Notes: generated by a model from the letters alone, not told the origin. Counted from the first letter of the stretch, positions 26,903 to 36,366 are shown. The stretch is 64,000 nt of DNA from DSOI01 sp041394885 (GCA_041394885.1 JAWKHI010000040.1:1-64000); one strand, 5' to 3'. Translations and numbers: made by a program.

Positions 26903-27241
26903 ATGCGAATTGCGATACTGACTTTGGCGCTGGCCGCCGCCGCGCTCGCCGCCGACGTGGCCGGCAAATGGACGTTCCACATGGAGACGGAAGGCGGACC
27001 TCGATCCGTCCCCGCTACCTTCACAGTCGAGGGCGGCAAAGTGGCAGGCAAATGGGGCGAATTCGACGCCAAGGGCACATTTCGCGACGGAAAACTCGAG
27101 CTCCTGTTTCCGGTGACCTCGGCCGAGGCAGGCGCTACCGCCGAGTTGCGCGTGACCGGCGCGCTCGAAGGCGATGCGATCAAGGGGACCTGGAGGTGGA
27201 GCGAGCACGGCGGAACGTTCCAGGCCAGGCGCGCCGATTGA
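26903..27241 (+). CDS. Small secreted beta-rich protein of unknown function
   Basis: 112 residues with a clear signal peptide (MRIAILTLALAAAALA) and a mature ~95-residue domain of alternating strands: GKWTFHMETEGGPRSVPATF, KVAGKWGEFDAKGTF, DAIKGTWRWSEHGGTF. The pattern is that of short lipocalin-like or DUF-type domains often encoded beside acidobacterial redox genes. It follows the aldo/keto reductase by 22 bases and probably shares its transcript. No catalytic residues are evident. Confidence 0.75.
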   Translation: MRIAILTLALAAAALAADVAGKWTFHMETEGGPRSVPATFTVEGGKVAGKWGEFDAKGTFRDGKLELLFPVTSAEAGATAELRVTGALEGDAIKGTWRWSEHGGTFQARRAD

Positions 27242-27257
27242 GCGATATACTCGACAC

Positions 27258-28853
27258 TTGATCCATCGCATCGTGGCTCTTGCGTTCCTGCTGGGAGCGG
27301 AAGTGCTGATCGCCTCGTTTGCTTTCGACGGCGAGAAACTGGCGTCCGCGCCCGGCCCGGCATTGGCTCTGCTGGGACGTTGGGGCGCATGGGCCGGCCG
27401 TTGGGCTTTGGGTACGGTGGCGATCTCCGCCCTTTTCGCAGTTTTGAAACGTCCGGGCGTACCCGATTACCTCCTCGGCCGGTTCCTCCGTCCTTTCTGG
27501 CTGGCAGGTCACACCATCTCGCTAGCAGCCTTTGGCGCGATGTCGGGCTCGATCTACGGGGGACGCATCGCTTCCGGCCCGACAGTGGTTCTCTGGGCCG
27601 CTTCGGCTCTTGCGGTGGCGGCGACCGCTGCTCTCTCGTTCCTCCCCCTTACGGCTTTGGGGGCGCTCTGGAGGCATGCGGGCAGGCTCTGGATCCTGGC
27701 CGCGGCGGCTTCGGGCTTGGCTTGCTGGCTCGGCGCTCTCTTCCGCGAAGTCTGGCAGCCGGTCACCGCGAACACATTCGCGATGGTCCGTTTCCTGCTC
27801 AGCATCGCCGTGCCGGACCCGGACCTGATAGTGCAGGCCGATGCCCTCCGGGTGGGTACACCTCGGTTCACCGTTGTGGTAAGCCCGGAGTGCTCCGGGC
27901 TGGAGGGCATCGGGTTGGTGCTGACCTTCGGAGCGCTCTGGTTGATCGTGTTCCGTGAGGAACTTCGCTTTCCTAACGCACTTGCCCTGCTGCCTGCTGG
28001 CGCGGCTGCGGTCTACCTGCTGAACGCCGTCCGCATCGCGGCGCTGGTGCTCATCGGTGACGCGGGCTGGGAAGACGTGGCGCTTCGCGGCTTTCATTCC
28101 CAGGCCGGATGGATTTCCTTCACAGGCGTAACGCTCGGGCTGTTGCTGGCGGCTCGGGGGCTCCCTTGGATCGCCGCCGGTGCGCGCACGCGGAAGTCCG
28201 CGGACACTCAAGCCGTTGCGCAGTACCCCGCGGCTCCGTATCTGGTGCCCTTCCTCGCCATCATGGGAGCGGGAATCGTTTCCGGAGCAATGACCGCTAA
28301 TTTCGAGTGGATGTATTTCCTGCGATCAGCCGCCTGCCTGTCAGCGCTGTGGATGTTCCGCCACCGCTATCGGGGCGTCGATTGGAAATGCGGATGGCTC
28401 GCACCGGCGGCGGGCATTGCGGTGTTCGGGATCTGGATCGCGGCGGACCGGTGGATGGCCCCCAGCCACGCGGCCGGCATGCCGGCCCAGTTGGCCGGTG
28501 CTTCCTACGCGGTGCAGCTCGCCTGGTTGGGTGCGCGGGTGATCGGCGCCGTCGTCGCGATTCCGATTGCCGAGGAACTGGCTTTCCGCGGATTCGGCAT
28601 GCGGCGATTGGTTGACGACGACTTCGAAAACGTTCCGTGGCGCTCATTCACGTGGTTGTCGATCGGCGGGTCCGCCGCGGTGTTCGGTATTTTGCACGGG
28701 GGGCTTTGGCTGGCCGGGATCGCCGCCGGTCTGGTGTATGGATTCGTGATGGTCCGCCGGGGCCGCCTGGGGGAGTCGATCGGCGCTCATGCCACGACCA
28801 ACGCGCTGCTGGCCGTGTATGTGCTTGCAACCGGCCGCTGGGATCTCTGGTAG
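27258..28853 (+). CDS. Exosortase E/CPBP protease fusion (XrtE, VPEID-CTERM system)
   Basis: 531 residues from TTG 27258; upstream in-frame codons lie inside the previous gene. The first ~300 residues are a polytopic exosortase with the catalytic triad visible: Cys212 in PECSGLEGIG, Arg259 in LLNAVRIAAL and His280 in GFHSQAGW. The C-terminal ~200 residues form a CPBP/Abi-type intramembrane protease with EELAFRGFG (Glu439-Glu440), FGILHGGLW and GAHATTNA. This fusion is the known exosortase E class, which processes VPEID-CTERM proteins. Two such tiny substrates follow directly, making a self-contained sorting cassette. Confidence 0.92.
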   Translation: MIHRIVALAFLLGAEVLIASFAFDGEKLASAPGPALALLGRWGAWAGRWALGTVAISALFAVLKRPGVPDYLLGRFLRPFWLAGHTISLAAFGAMSGSIYGGRIASGPTVVLWAASALAVAATAALSFLPLTALGALWRHAGRLWILAAAASGLACWLGALFREVWQPVTANTFAMVRFLLSIAVPDPDLIVQADALRVGTPRFTVVVSPECSGLEGIGLVLTFGALWLIVFREELRFPNALALLPAGAAAVYLLNAVRIAALVLIGDAGWEDVALRGFHSQAGWISFTGVTLGLLLAARGLPWIAAGARTRKSADTQAVAQYPAAPYLVPFLAIMGAGIVSGAMTANFEWMYFLRSAACLSALWMFRHRYRGVDWKCGWLAPAAGIAVFGIWIAADRWMAPSHAAGMPAQLAGASYAVQLAWLGARVIGAVVAIPIAEELAFRGFGMRRLVDDDFENVPWRSFTWLSIGGSAAVFGILHGGLWLAGIAAGLVYGFVMVRRGRLGESIGAHATTNALLAVYVLATGRWDLW

Positions 28854-28940
28854 CTGGAATCTCTGGAAATTGGTGCGGCTGTCAGCTGGCAGGTAGGAGC
28901 CGGCCGCGCAGCCTCATCCGGTGTGATATCCTGCAGCCAT

Positions 28941-28957
28941 CAGCCATAAGCTGGCTG
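28941..28957 (+). promoter_or_regulatory. Stem-loop ahead of the first VPEID-CTERM gene
   Basis: A perfect 6-base stem CAGCCA/TGGCTG with loop TAAGC lies between the exosortase stop and the first substrate, 14 bases upstream of its SD sequence, followed by TTT. It could be a weak terminator or an mRNA processing or stability element that raises expression of the substrate mRNA relative to the exosortase. Only the pairing is seen. Confidence 0.4.
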
Positions 28958-28980
28958 TTTAGAGAGCTAGAGGGAGGATT

Positions 28981-29145
28981 ATGAAACGAACGCTTGGGTT
29001 CGCAACCTTGGCTGCGGCAGTTGCCGCAAGCGCCATGGCAAGCGTCGTCAATACGGTGCCGGAGATCGACGCATCGACCGGGGCCGCTGCTCTCGCCTTG
29101 GTGTCGGGCGCCTATCTGGTCTTGACCAGCCGGCGGAATCGGTAG
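28981..29145 (+). CDS. VPEID-CTERM sorting-signal protein, 54 residues
   Basis: Preceded by an ideal SD (AGGGAGG at 28971-28977). The 54-residue product is a signal peptide (MKRTLGFATLAAAVAASAMA), only about five residues of mature sequence, then VPEIDASTG, a 14-residue hydrophobic helix and the basic end SRRNR. This is the complete VPEID-CTERM tripartite signal recognised by exosortase E, encoded 127 bases upstream. With signal peptidase and exosortase cleavage hardly any passenger would remain, so the product may act as a processed peptide, a membrane peptide or an anchor. Confidence 0.92.
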   Translation: MKRTLGFATLAAAVAASAMASVVNTVPEIDASTGAAALALVSGAYLVLTSRRNR

Positions 29146-29154
29146 TTCGCAATC

Positions 29155-29177
29155 GGCCATCGAATGGCCCAATTTTT
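29155..29177 (+). terminator. Hairpin plus T-run between the two VPEID-CTERM genes
   Basis: A perfect 6-base stem GGCCAT/ATGGCC with loop CGA is followed two bases later by five T residues. This is a compact intrinsic-terminator or attenuator shape, placed between the stop of the first substrate gene and the SD of the second. It may give a shorter, more abundant transcript of the first gene. Confidence 0.6.
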
Positions 29178-29195
29178 GATTCTGGAGGAGTTCAA

Positions 29196-29351
29196 ATGCT
29201 AAGAAGTTTTGGATTCGTATTGCTATTGACAGGCGTCGCTGGCAACGCCCTGGCAGGGCACCCTGTGCCGGAGATCGGTGCGTCGACGGCCACTGGCGCG
29301 TTGACGCTGGTCTCGGGCGCCATCCTCGTGTTGCGGAGTCGCCGCAAGTAA
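29196..29351 (+). CDS. Second VPEID-CTERM-like sorting-signal protein, 51 residues
   Basis: SD GGAGGAG at 29184-29190. The 51-residue product is a leader (MLRSFGFVLLLTGVAGNALA), then HPVPEIGASTATG, a short hydrophobic helix (ALTLVSGAILVL) and the basic tail RSRRK. It is clearly a paralog of the preceding gene, with Gly in place of the Asp of VPEID. As in its neighbour there is practically no passenger domain. A tandem pair beside its exosortase suggests dedicated substrates. The motif variation may change the cleavage rate. Confidence 0.9.
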   Translation: MLRSFGFVLLLTGVAGNALAGHPVPEIGASTATGALTLVSGAILVLRSRRK

Positions 29352-29507
29352 CAACTTGGACTACGGACGGGTCGGAACCTCGGACTTCAGGCCCGTCTAT
29401 TTCGCTTACGGCCTTTTTCACGGCCGATGTCCTTTGAGCTAAGAATAATTCAACGTGCAGCTCATCCGGACGGCGGGTGCGCTGTATGCGATTGGGGCGG
29501 GGAGATG

Positions 29508-31198
29508 ATGACCGAGCGAACGACACGCCGCGAACTGATCGCGCTTCAGGCTGGGTTGCATGGTGCCGATGCTGCTGACAAACGCAGGAGGGCGGCTGGG
29601 GTCCTGAAATCGTCGTACTGTAAATGCAAACAGGGGTGATTACTGTTGATACGCGGCAGCCACAGGCGGAGGCGCTCGCGATTCGAGACCGATGGTTTCT
29701 GGCGGTGGGGACGAGCGGAGAGATGCGCGGGTTGGCACGGAAGGGCACGGTGGTGGACGCCAAGGGCGCGACGATCGTGCTGGTTTCATTGATACGCACA
29801 ACCATGCCGGGGGCAATGACGTTGCTGTATCAAGTGTTGGTGGGAACTGGTTCGAGGTGGAGTTCGTGACGGTGGAGAGCGATTGTGGAGAAGCTGCGGG
29901 GTTGGGGCCGCGCAGACTCCGGCGGGTACGGTGGAAGGCTACTTCTTTCGATGACACCAAGGTGAAGGACGCACGGCGGCTGAACATCCTGACCTGGACC
30001 AGGTGTCGAAGGAGCATCCGGTGGTGGTGCGGCATCGCGGCGGGCATATATCAAGTTCCTACAACTCCAAGGCGTTCGAGCTGGCCGACGTGGAATCGCG
30101 AGACGCCAAATCCGGCTGGGGACGCCTGACCGCGATGCCGGCGGCGCGCTGAACGGCGCGTGACCGACAACGCGAATGGCGTGCTGATGCGGGCAGGCAA
30201 GCGTCAACTGTTGACGGCGGAGGAGAGGGAGCGTCGCGAGATTGCCGGTGGCGCATATCTCGAAGATGTTCGCTCGGTATGGCGTGACGACGGTGCATCA
30301 CGAGGGCGGGAGTTTGCCGGCGATGCAGAAGGTGCGGGCCGATGGAAACTTGAAACATCGAATCAGTTACGAGGCCTCCGGGAAGGTGCTCGAGGCGATG
30401 ATGGCGGCGGGGATCGAGTCGGGCTTCGGGGACGAGTGGATCCGGCTTGGCGGGACGAGCGAGCACACGGTGGACGGGTCGTTTTCCGAGCGGACGATGG
30501 CGTTAAGCGTGCCGTACGAGGGAACCACATATAAGGGCAATGTGACGACGACGCAGAAGGATTTGGATGCGTGGGTGGAACAGGTGCACCGCGCGGGGAT
30601 TCAGGTGAATTGCCACGCGAACGGCGATGTGGCAATCGATATGTACCTGACGGCGTTCGAGCGGGCGCAGAAGGTGTTTCCGCGCAAGGATGCGCGGCCG
30701 AAGATTACGCATTGCACGTTGATCAACGATCGGCTGGTGCGGCGGATGAAGGCGCTGGACGCGGTGCCGTCGTTGTTCACGACGTACGCCTACTACAATT
30801 CGGACAAATTTGCCTTTTATGGCGGGGAGATGATGAAGCGGTGCATGGCGTTCCGGACGCTGTTGGACGCGGGGATACGGGCGGCGGCGGGTTCGGATTT
30901 TAGCCCCGGGCCGTTCGATCCGCGGATGGCGATTCAGGGGATGGTGACGCGGACGGGTTGGGACGGGAAGACGTGGGGAGCGAACCAGAGGATTTCGCTC
31001 GACGAAGCGATTCGGGTGAACACGTTAAATGGCGCCTATAACGCGCACGAAGAAGGGGTCAAAGGCACGATTACGGCGGGCAAACTGGCCGACTATGTGG
31101 TGCTGGCCGACGACCTGCATGCGATACCGGTGGAGAAGATCAAGGATGTCCAGATCGTACGTACCGTGGTGGGCGGCGAGACGGTGTACGAGGGTTGA
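29508..31198 (+). pseudogene. Frameshifted metal-dependent amidohydrolase (YtcJ-like)
   Basis: The last ~318 residues (from 30242) are intact and show an amidohydrolase barrel with HCTLIND and GSDFSPGP metal/catalytic segments. Upstream, family sequence continues but jumps between all three frames at least six times: VITVDTRQPQAEALAIRD, FIDTHNHAGG (first metal site), LLYQVLVG, NWFEVEFVTVES, FDDTKVKDARRLNIL, QVSKEHPVVVRHRGG. The N-terminus (RRELIAL) recalls an export signal. The indels crowd into about 700 bases while the downstream part is clean. Either the gene is recently inactivated or this stretch is poorly sequenced. Confidence 0.8.
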
Positions 31199-31321
31199 AT
31201 CCTCGTTTGCATAAGCCGCGCAACTCCTAAGAACTCCAGCAACTGCTCTCGAAACCTCGGTTATATGTCGCAATGCTCGCGGCCTGGGTCAATATCGCCT
31301 CTGTGATCGCCACGCTCCAAC

Positions 31322-32122
31322 TTAAGGCCGCCGTCGAAATGGCGCGAGGAACAGATCCGCAATCGCTCCGTAGGTTCCCGCCGGAAGGCCCGCGAGGCCG
31401 GTTGAGAACTTGCCCTGCCGCGAACGGGTCTGGCCCGAATAGGTCCCCAACAGCCGGTCCCACCAAACCAGGGACTGGCCGAAATTGCGATTCTGGTCCA
31501 CGATGTCGGTCGAATGATGGATGCGATGAAGGTCGGGCGTGATCAGCACCAGCCGCACCGCACGCTCCACTGGCCACGGCAGGGATACGTTGGCATGAGA
31601 GAGCAGATTCACCACCGTGGTGTGTAATTCGGCCGTGAATACCGCCACCGCCGGAGGGGCCATCAGCGCGATCACCGCCAAATAGATCGCAGAGGTTGCC
31701 GCCACCTCCACGGGGTGAAACCGCACCGCCGTGGATACATCGTAGTCGACATCGGAGTGATGGACCTCGTGGATGCGCCACAACGCACCGAAGGTGTGGA
31801 AGAGCCGGTGAGTAGCGTAGTGGACCAGATCCAGAACCAGGATTCCGGCGGCAAAGCGCGCCGGCCAGGGGATCCATTCGCGATTCAGCAGCCCCCATGG
31901 CTTTGCTTCCACCGCCAGCGCAACAAGCACCGGAGACGTCCGAACCGCGAGCGCATACAGGATCACCGTCACTGCGTAGAGGACACCGTGATACACCCAC
32001 CGGCGCGCAGTCGGCTCCGTCAATGCCCTGCGAGGCTGCCAGCTTTCCCAAACCGCCAGCGCGAGAAATATCGCCACGAACGCCGTGGTAAGCGTCCGGT
32101 TCTCAATCTGAATCCATTCCAC
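31322..32122 (-). CDS. Sterol desaturase/fatty acid hydroxylase superfamily protein
   Basis: 266 residues, polytopic. The di-iron histidine clusters are complete: HYATHRLFH, HEVHHSDVDYD and HRIHHSTDIVDQN, with the additional HANVSLPW. These membrane oxygenases hydroxylate or desaturate lipids, or cleave ether lipids, using O2 and a di-iron centre. No lipid-pathway genes are nearby to define the substrate. It is on the opposite strand to both neighbours. Confidence 0.88.
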   Translation of the reverse strand: MEWIQIENRTLTTAFVAIFLALAVWESWQPRRALTEPTARRWVYHGVLYAVTVILYALAVRTSPVLVALAVEAKPWGLLNREWIPWPARFAAGILVLDLVHYATHRLFHTFGALWRIHEVHHSDVDYDVSTAVRFHPVEVAATSAIYLAVIALMAPPAVAVFTAELHTTVVNLLSHANVSLPWPVERAVRLVLITPDLHRIHHSTDIVDQNRNFGQSLVWWDRLLGTYSGQTRSRQGKFSTGLAGLPAGTYGAIADLFLAPFRRRP

Positions 32123-32218
32123 CGTTCGATCTTAGCTGGTCCATTGGAAGTGCCCCGCCAGGCTCACCGATGCCGCGCATCGCCGGCGCCCCGGCGCGTT
32201 GGGTTGTACAGTGATGGA

Positions 32219-33460
32219 ATGAACCGCCGTGCCGCCATCGCGTCCTTGTTCGCTCTGCCCGCCGCCGCCGTGCGGTTCGACGCTCCAAAGCTGCCCCCGC
32301 TTGCGCTGGCGGCTCGCGACTCGGAGAAGTATTGGTCCCGCATTCGCGCAGAGCAATTCCTGTTGCCGAAATGGCGCGCGTTTCTGAATAACGGTAGCCT
32401 CGGAATCGCGCCGCGGCCCGTTGTCGCCGCAGTCGCCGATTACCTCGCCCAAGGCGCCGCCATGACCATTCCCAACGGCGAGTATCCCCGATGGGGCTAC
32501 GAAACTCTGGACGCGCATCGCCAGGAAATGGCCGCCTACCTGGGGTGCGCGAAGGACGATCTGGCGTTCACCCACAACGCGACCGAAGCGCTCAGTACCA
32601 TCGCCGCGGGCATCGATCTCGAGGCCGGCGACGAAGTGTTGATGACCGATCAGGAGCACGGCAGCGGCAAGGCAGGCTGGCTGATGCGTCAGGCGCGCCA
32701 TGGAATTCGCGTTCGCGAAGTGCCCATTCCGCTGCCGCCGCGCGATCCGGAACAACTCGCCGATGTGATGATCTCCGCCATCGGGCCGCGCACGCGAGTT
32801 TTGTTCTTCAGTGGCATCACTACGATGACCGGGCTGGTCATGCCGGTCCGCCAGATTTGCGACGCGGCGCGAGCCAAGGGCGTGATCACGGTGGTGGACG
32901 GCGCGCACATGAACGGGCAGATCGCCTGTCGTTTGGATGAGCTCGGTTGCGATTATTACGCGGGGAGTCCGCACAAGTGGATGTTCGCGCCGGCCGGGTG
33001 CGGCATCTTGTGGGGCCGTTCGGAAATGCTCGATCGCCTGTGGCCGAGTATCGTTACGGGAGGATGGGACAATCGCGAACGGAAGGCGGCGCGCTTCATG
33101 ATGGTGGGCACCAACAACCGCGCGATTTTCGAAGGCATGATCGCCGGCGTCCGATTTGCCAATGCAGTCGGGCCGGAGCGAATCTTCGATCGCGCCCATG
33201 CGCTAGCCAGGACGGTTCGCGAACGCGCCGCGCAACTCCCTTACCTCGAACTCCTCACCCCCGCCGACGACCGTATGTACGGTGCGCTCGTGTCGTTTCG
33301 CCTGAAAAACATCGACCCGCCGAAGCTGTTCCGCAAATGCGACGAGCGCAAAATCTGGATCCTCAAGAATCAGCGGATGCGTATTTCGACCCACATCCAC
33401 ACGCGCCCGAGCGATCTGGATGCGTTCTTCGAAACTTTGGCGGAGGTGGCCGCGGGCTGA
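32219..33460 (+). CDS. Class V aminotransferase-fold PLP enzyme, exported type
   Basis: 413 residues from ATG 32219. The N-terminus has a short Tat-like or signal segment (MNRRAAIASLFALPAAAVRF). The PLP fold follows: FTHNATEALSTIAAGIDLE (phosphate cup), VDGAHMNGQIACRLDELGCD (Asp and His contacting PLP) and DYYAGSPHKWMFAPAGCG with the Schiff-base Lys. This is the selenocysteine lyase/isopenicillin-N-epimerase-like branch. Acidobacteria have several such exported paralogs of unknown substrate. Convergent with the next minus-strand gene after seven bases. Confidence 0.85.
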   Translation: MNRRAAIASLFALPAAAVRFDAPKLPPLALAARDSEKYWSRIRAEQFLLPKWRAFLNNGSLGIAPRPVVAAVADYLAQGAAMTIPNGEYPRWGYETLDAHRQEMAAYLGCAKDDLAFTHNATEALSTIAAGIDLEAGDEVLMTDQEHGSGKAGWLMRQARHGIRVREVPIPLPPRDPEQLADVMISAIGPRTRVLFFSGITTMTGLVMPVRQICDAARAKGVITVVDGAHMNGQIACRLDELGCDYYAGSPHKWMFAPAGCGILWGRSEMLDRLWPSIVTGGWDNRERKAARFMMVGTNNRAIFEGMIAGVRFANAVGPERIFDRAHALARTVRERAAQLPYLELLTPADDRMYGALVSFRLKNIDPPKLFRKCDERKIWILKNQRMRISTHIHTRPSDLDAFFETLAEVAAG

Positions 33461-33467
33461 CGATTCG

Positions 33468-33878
33468 CTAGCGCCCAACCCAACCATCGGCCAGCGCATC
33501 GGCGGGCCCTTCCAGGTCCACCGCCTCCGAACTCGTTTGTTTGTCGCCCTGAAAGAACAAGGCGCGCACGCCATCCCCGGTAGGGTGCAGCTCCAACCGG
33601 TGCTCCACATCGTCCCATCGGCCCTCCAGCCGAAGCACCGAATCCAACCAGACCGGCCGCACCAATATCCGCCTCGGATGTCCCGCCTTGCGGCAGGCGG
33701 CGATGAGATTTCCGGCAAACGAACCCGACTTCAACGCTTGTTCGAAGGGAGCGCGCCGCACAGCCTCGGCGCGCTCTGCCTTGCGCGCATCGCGCGCCCG
33801 CGCCACCGCGGCAGGATCCTGCTCTTCCCGTGACTCGAGAGCCTTGAGGTTGTTTTCGAGGTTGTCAAGAAAGCTCAT
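33468..33878 (-). CDS. Conserved hypothetical soluble protein
   Basis: 136 residues; the frame shows good codon bias. A charged helical N-terminus (FLDNLENNLKALESREEQD, then Arg/Ala/Glu-rich) leads to a beta-rich C-terminal half with RRILVRPVWLDSVLRLEGR and VRALFFQGDKQTSSE. No signal peptide, no transmembrane helix and no motif I recognise. It diverges from the first PSD1 gene across 28 bases. Confidence 0.65.
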   Translation of the reverse strand: MSFLDNLENNLKALESREEQDPAAVARARDARKAERAEAVRRAPFEQALKSGSFAGNLIAACRKAGHPRRILVRPVWLDSVLRLEGRWDDVEHRLELHPTGDGVRALFFQGDKQTSSEAVDLEGPADALADGWVGR

Positions 33879-33906
33879 TACCTTCTACTTTTACCGATCA
33901 CGTAGA

Positions 33907-36366
33907 ATGGGTGCAACCGTGAAATTGCTGTCTGCTTTCGTCACGTCCGCCTTTCTGGCGCCTCTGTTTGCCGCGCCCACCGGACTCGCGGATCGCGCCA
34001 TCGCCATACTGGAGGCCAATTGCGGAGCCTGTCATGCCGCAGCCGCGATGTCGGGCCTGAATCTCACCACCCGCGCACTCGCGCTGCAAGGAGGCTCCAA
34101 GGGGCCGGCGCTCGCGCCGGGCAACGCCGCCGCCAGCCTGCTATACAAGGCTGTTCGGCACAACGGCGCGGTGAAGATGCCGCCAGGCAGGAAGCTATCC
34201 GAAGGCGACACGGAAACCCTCCGGGAGTGGATCGACGCGGGCGCGGAATGGCCGTCCGCGCAAACGAAAGCGGCCGAATCCAAATGGTGGTCATTCCACA
34301 AGCCGGTGCGCCCCACCGTTCCTCCAGTGGATGGCGCGCACACAGCGGTGGATGCCTTCGTGATACGCGCGCTGCGAGCGCAATCGCTCACGCCGGCCCC
34401 GGAGGCAGACCGGGCCACGCTCATACGCCGCGCATACTACGATCTGCATGGGCTGCCTCCAACGGCTTCGCAGGTAAGCGCCTTCGTCAACGACAAATCG
34501 CCGACGGCTTTCGAGAATCTGGTGGAGACATTGCTCGCGTCGCCGCGATACGGCGAGAAGTGGGGACGCTTCTGGCTCGATCTGGTCCGGTACGCCGATA
34601 CCGCCGGCTTCGAGGCCGATCCATACACGGCCGACGCGTGGCGTTATCGCGACTACGTGATCGATTCTTTCAATCGCGACAAACCCTATGACCGCTTCGT
34701 GAAAGAGCAATTGGCCGGCGACGAAATCTATCCCGACGACGTGAACGCGCACGTGGGCACCGGCTACTACTGCATCGGCCCTAACCGGGATATCAATCCG
34801 GAACAGGCGGAAGTGAACCGCGAAGAGGTGCTGATGGATTGGGTGGATACAACCGGAGCCGCGTTCCTTGGCCTCACCATGGGCTGCGCCCGGTGTCACG
34901 ATCACAAGTTTGATCCGATTCCCAAGCGCGACTACTACCGCATGCAAGCCGTTTTCACACCCATGGTGAAGACCCGCGTCGCGCTCTCTTTTCTGCCCGG
35001 GCTCAATTGGGACACGATGCAGAATCGAAACGAAGTGAAGATGCAGGAAATGGCCGATCGCATCGAGGCCACGCAATTACGCTGCAAGAATTCACTGACG
35101 GAGGCGAAACTCGCCCGGCTCGACGCGGAAACGCGCACCGCCGTGGAAACCGAATCGGCGCGCCGCACACCTCGCCAGGAGCAACTCTTCCGCGCGGTGC
35201 GGAACCAGATCGGCGTTGGGCAGAACGAGATCCGGGCGTGCATGTCGCCGGGTGAGACGGCCGGGCTGGCCGAGGTCGAAAAGGAACTCGTCGGCATGGC
35301 TCTCGGACAGAAGCCGAAACCGTACGCTTGCAGCGTCACCGACGTGAGCCGCGAGGCGCCCCGCACCTATATGCCCTTGCGCGGGTCCGCGGTGGGCGAC
35401 GTCAACGGTGAGTTGGTGAACGCAGGATTTCCCGGAGTGCTCGGCGGCGCCGACGCGCCCGCTCCGCCGGCAGAGGCCAAAACCACCCATCGGCGCAAGG
35501 CGCTCGCGGAATGGCTGGCCAATGCGGACCATCCCCTCACCGCGCGGGTAATGGTGAATCGCGTCTGGCAGCAGCATTTCGGGCACGGCCTGGCGCAATT
35601 GGCCAGTGACTTCGGTTCCCGTGGGCAGCTGCCGTCCCACCCGGAGCTGCTCGATTGGCTGGCCACTGAATTCGTAGCTAGCGGATGGAGCTTGAAGGCG
35701 CTGCACCGGACCATCATGAATACCGCGGTTTACCGCCGCGGGTCCGGTGTGTCCCGGGAAGTCATTGCCAGGGATCCCGCCAACCAATGGCTCGCGCGGT
35801 TTTCACGGCGGCGGTTGAACGCGGAAGAGATTCGCGATTCCGTACTCCAGGCTTCCGGCGCGCTCAATCTCGAGATGGGTGGACGTCCCGTGGTGCCGCC
35901 GCAATCGAAGGAGGAGCTCTATAACCTCACTCGCAACGCGCGCGACGCATGGATCGTGACAGGCGACGCCACCCAACATACCCGGCGCACCATCTACATC
36001 ATCAGTAAACGAACCTTCCGCATGCCGATGATGGATGTGTTTGACCTTCCGGAGAGCATGGTGAGCTGTTCGCGCCGCGACGCGAGCACCACCGCGCCGC
36101 AATCGCTCACCCTTCTCAACGGCAGCTTCGCCACCACGGAATCCCGCCGGCTCGGCGAAACCCTGGCGCGGGAAGCGAGCGATGACAGCACGCTTATTTC
36201 TTCCGCTTGGCGCGGCGTGCTGGGGCGCGATCCATCGGCCGAGGAGGCACGCGCGGCGCGGACTTTGCTCGAACGCCAGACAAAGAATCTGGGTTCGCGC
36301 GCCGCGGCTGCCGCCGAACTGAGCCGCGGTCTGTTCAACTTGAATGAGTTCCTCTATGTCGACTAA
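33907..36366 (+). CDS. PSD1/DUF1549-DUF1553 domain cytochrome
   Basis: 819 residues from ATG 33907. A signal peptide is followed by a cytochrome c-like domain with haem motif CGACH, then DUF1549 (FVIRALRAQSLTPAPEADR and YYDLHGLPPTASQVSAF) with a second C-x-x-C-H (CARCHDHKFDPI), and a C-terminal DUF1553 (HPLTARVMVNRVWQQHFGHG, NAEEIRDSVLQASG). These large secreted cytochrome-like proteins abound in Planctomycetes and Solibacteres and are thought to serve polysaccharide or sulfated-glycan metabolism; biochemistry is unproven. The DUF1501 gene begins inside its last codons. Confidence 0.9.
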   Translation: MGATVKLLSAFVTSAFLAPLFAAPTGLADRAIAILEANCGACHAAAAMSGLNLTTRALALQGGSKGPALAPGNAAASLLYKAVRHNGAVKMPPGRKLSEGDTETLREWIDAGAEWPSAQTKAAESKWWSFHKPVRPTVPPVDGAHTAVDAFVIRALRAQSLTPAPEADRATLIRRAYYDLHGLPPTASQVSAFVNDKSPTAFENLVETLLASPRYGEKWGRFWLDLVRYADTAGFEADPYTADAWRYRDYVIDSFNRDKPYDRFVKEQLAGDEIYPDDVNAHVGTGYYCIGPNRDINPEQAEVNREEVLMDWVDTTGAAFLGLTMGCARCHDHKFDPIPKRDYYRMQAVFTPMVKTRVALSFLPGLNWDTMQNRNEVKMQEMADRIEATQLRCKNSLTEAKLARLDAETRTAVETESARRTPRQEQLFRAVRNQIGVGQNEIRACMSPGETAGLAEVEKELVGMALGQKPKPYACSVTDVSREAPRTYMPLRGSAVGDVNGELVNAGFPGVLGGADAPAPPAEAKTTHRRKALAEWLANADHPLTARVMVNRVWQQHFGHGLAQLASDFGSRGQLPSHPELLDWLATEFVASGWSLKALHRTIMNTAVYRRGSGVSREVIARDPANQWLARFSRRRLNAEEIRDSVLQASGALNLEMGGRPVVPPQSKEELYNLTRNARDAWIVTGDATQHTRRTIYIISKRTFRMPMMDVFDLPESMVSCSRRDASTTAPQSLTLLNGSFATTESRRLGETLAREASDDSTLISSAWRGVLGRDPSAEEARAARTLLERQTKNLGSRAAAAAELSRGLFNLNEFLYVD

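Noticed and set aside
31273..31542. Small plus-strand ORF after the amidohydrolase pseudogene
   Set aside because: Mostly opposite the sterol-desaturase gene, no SD, no family likeness.
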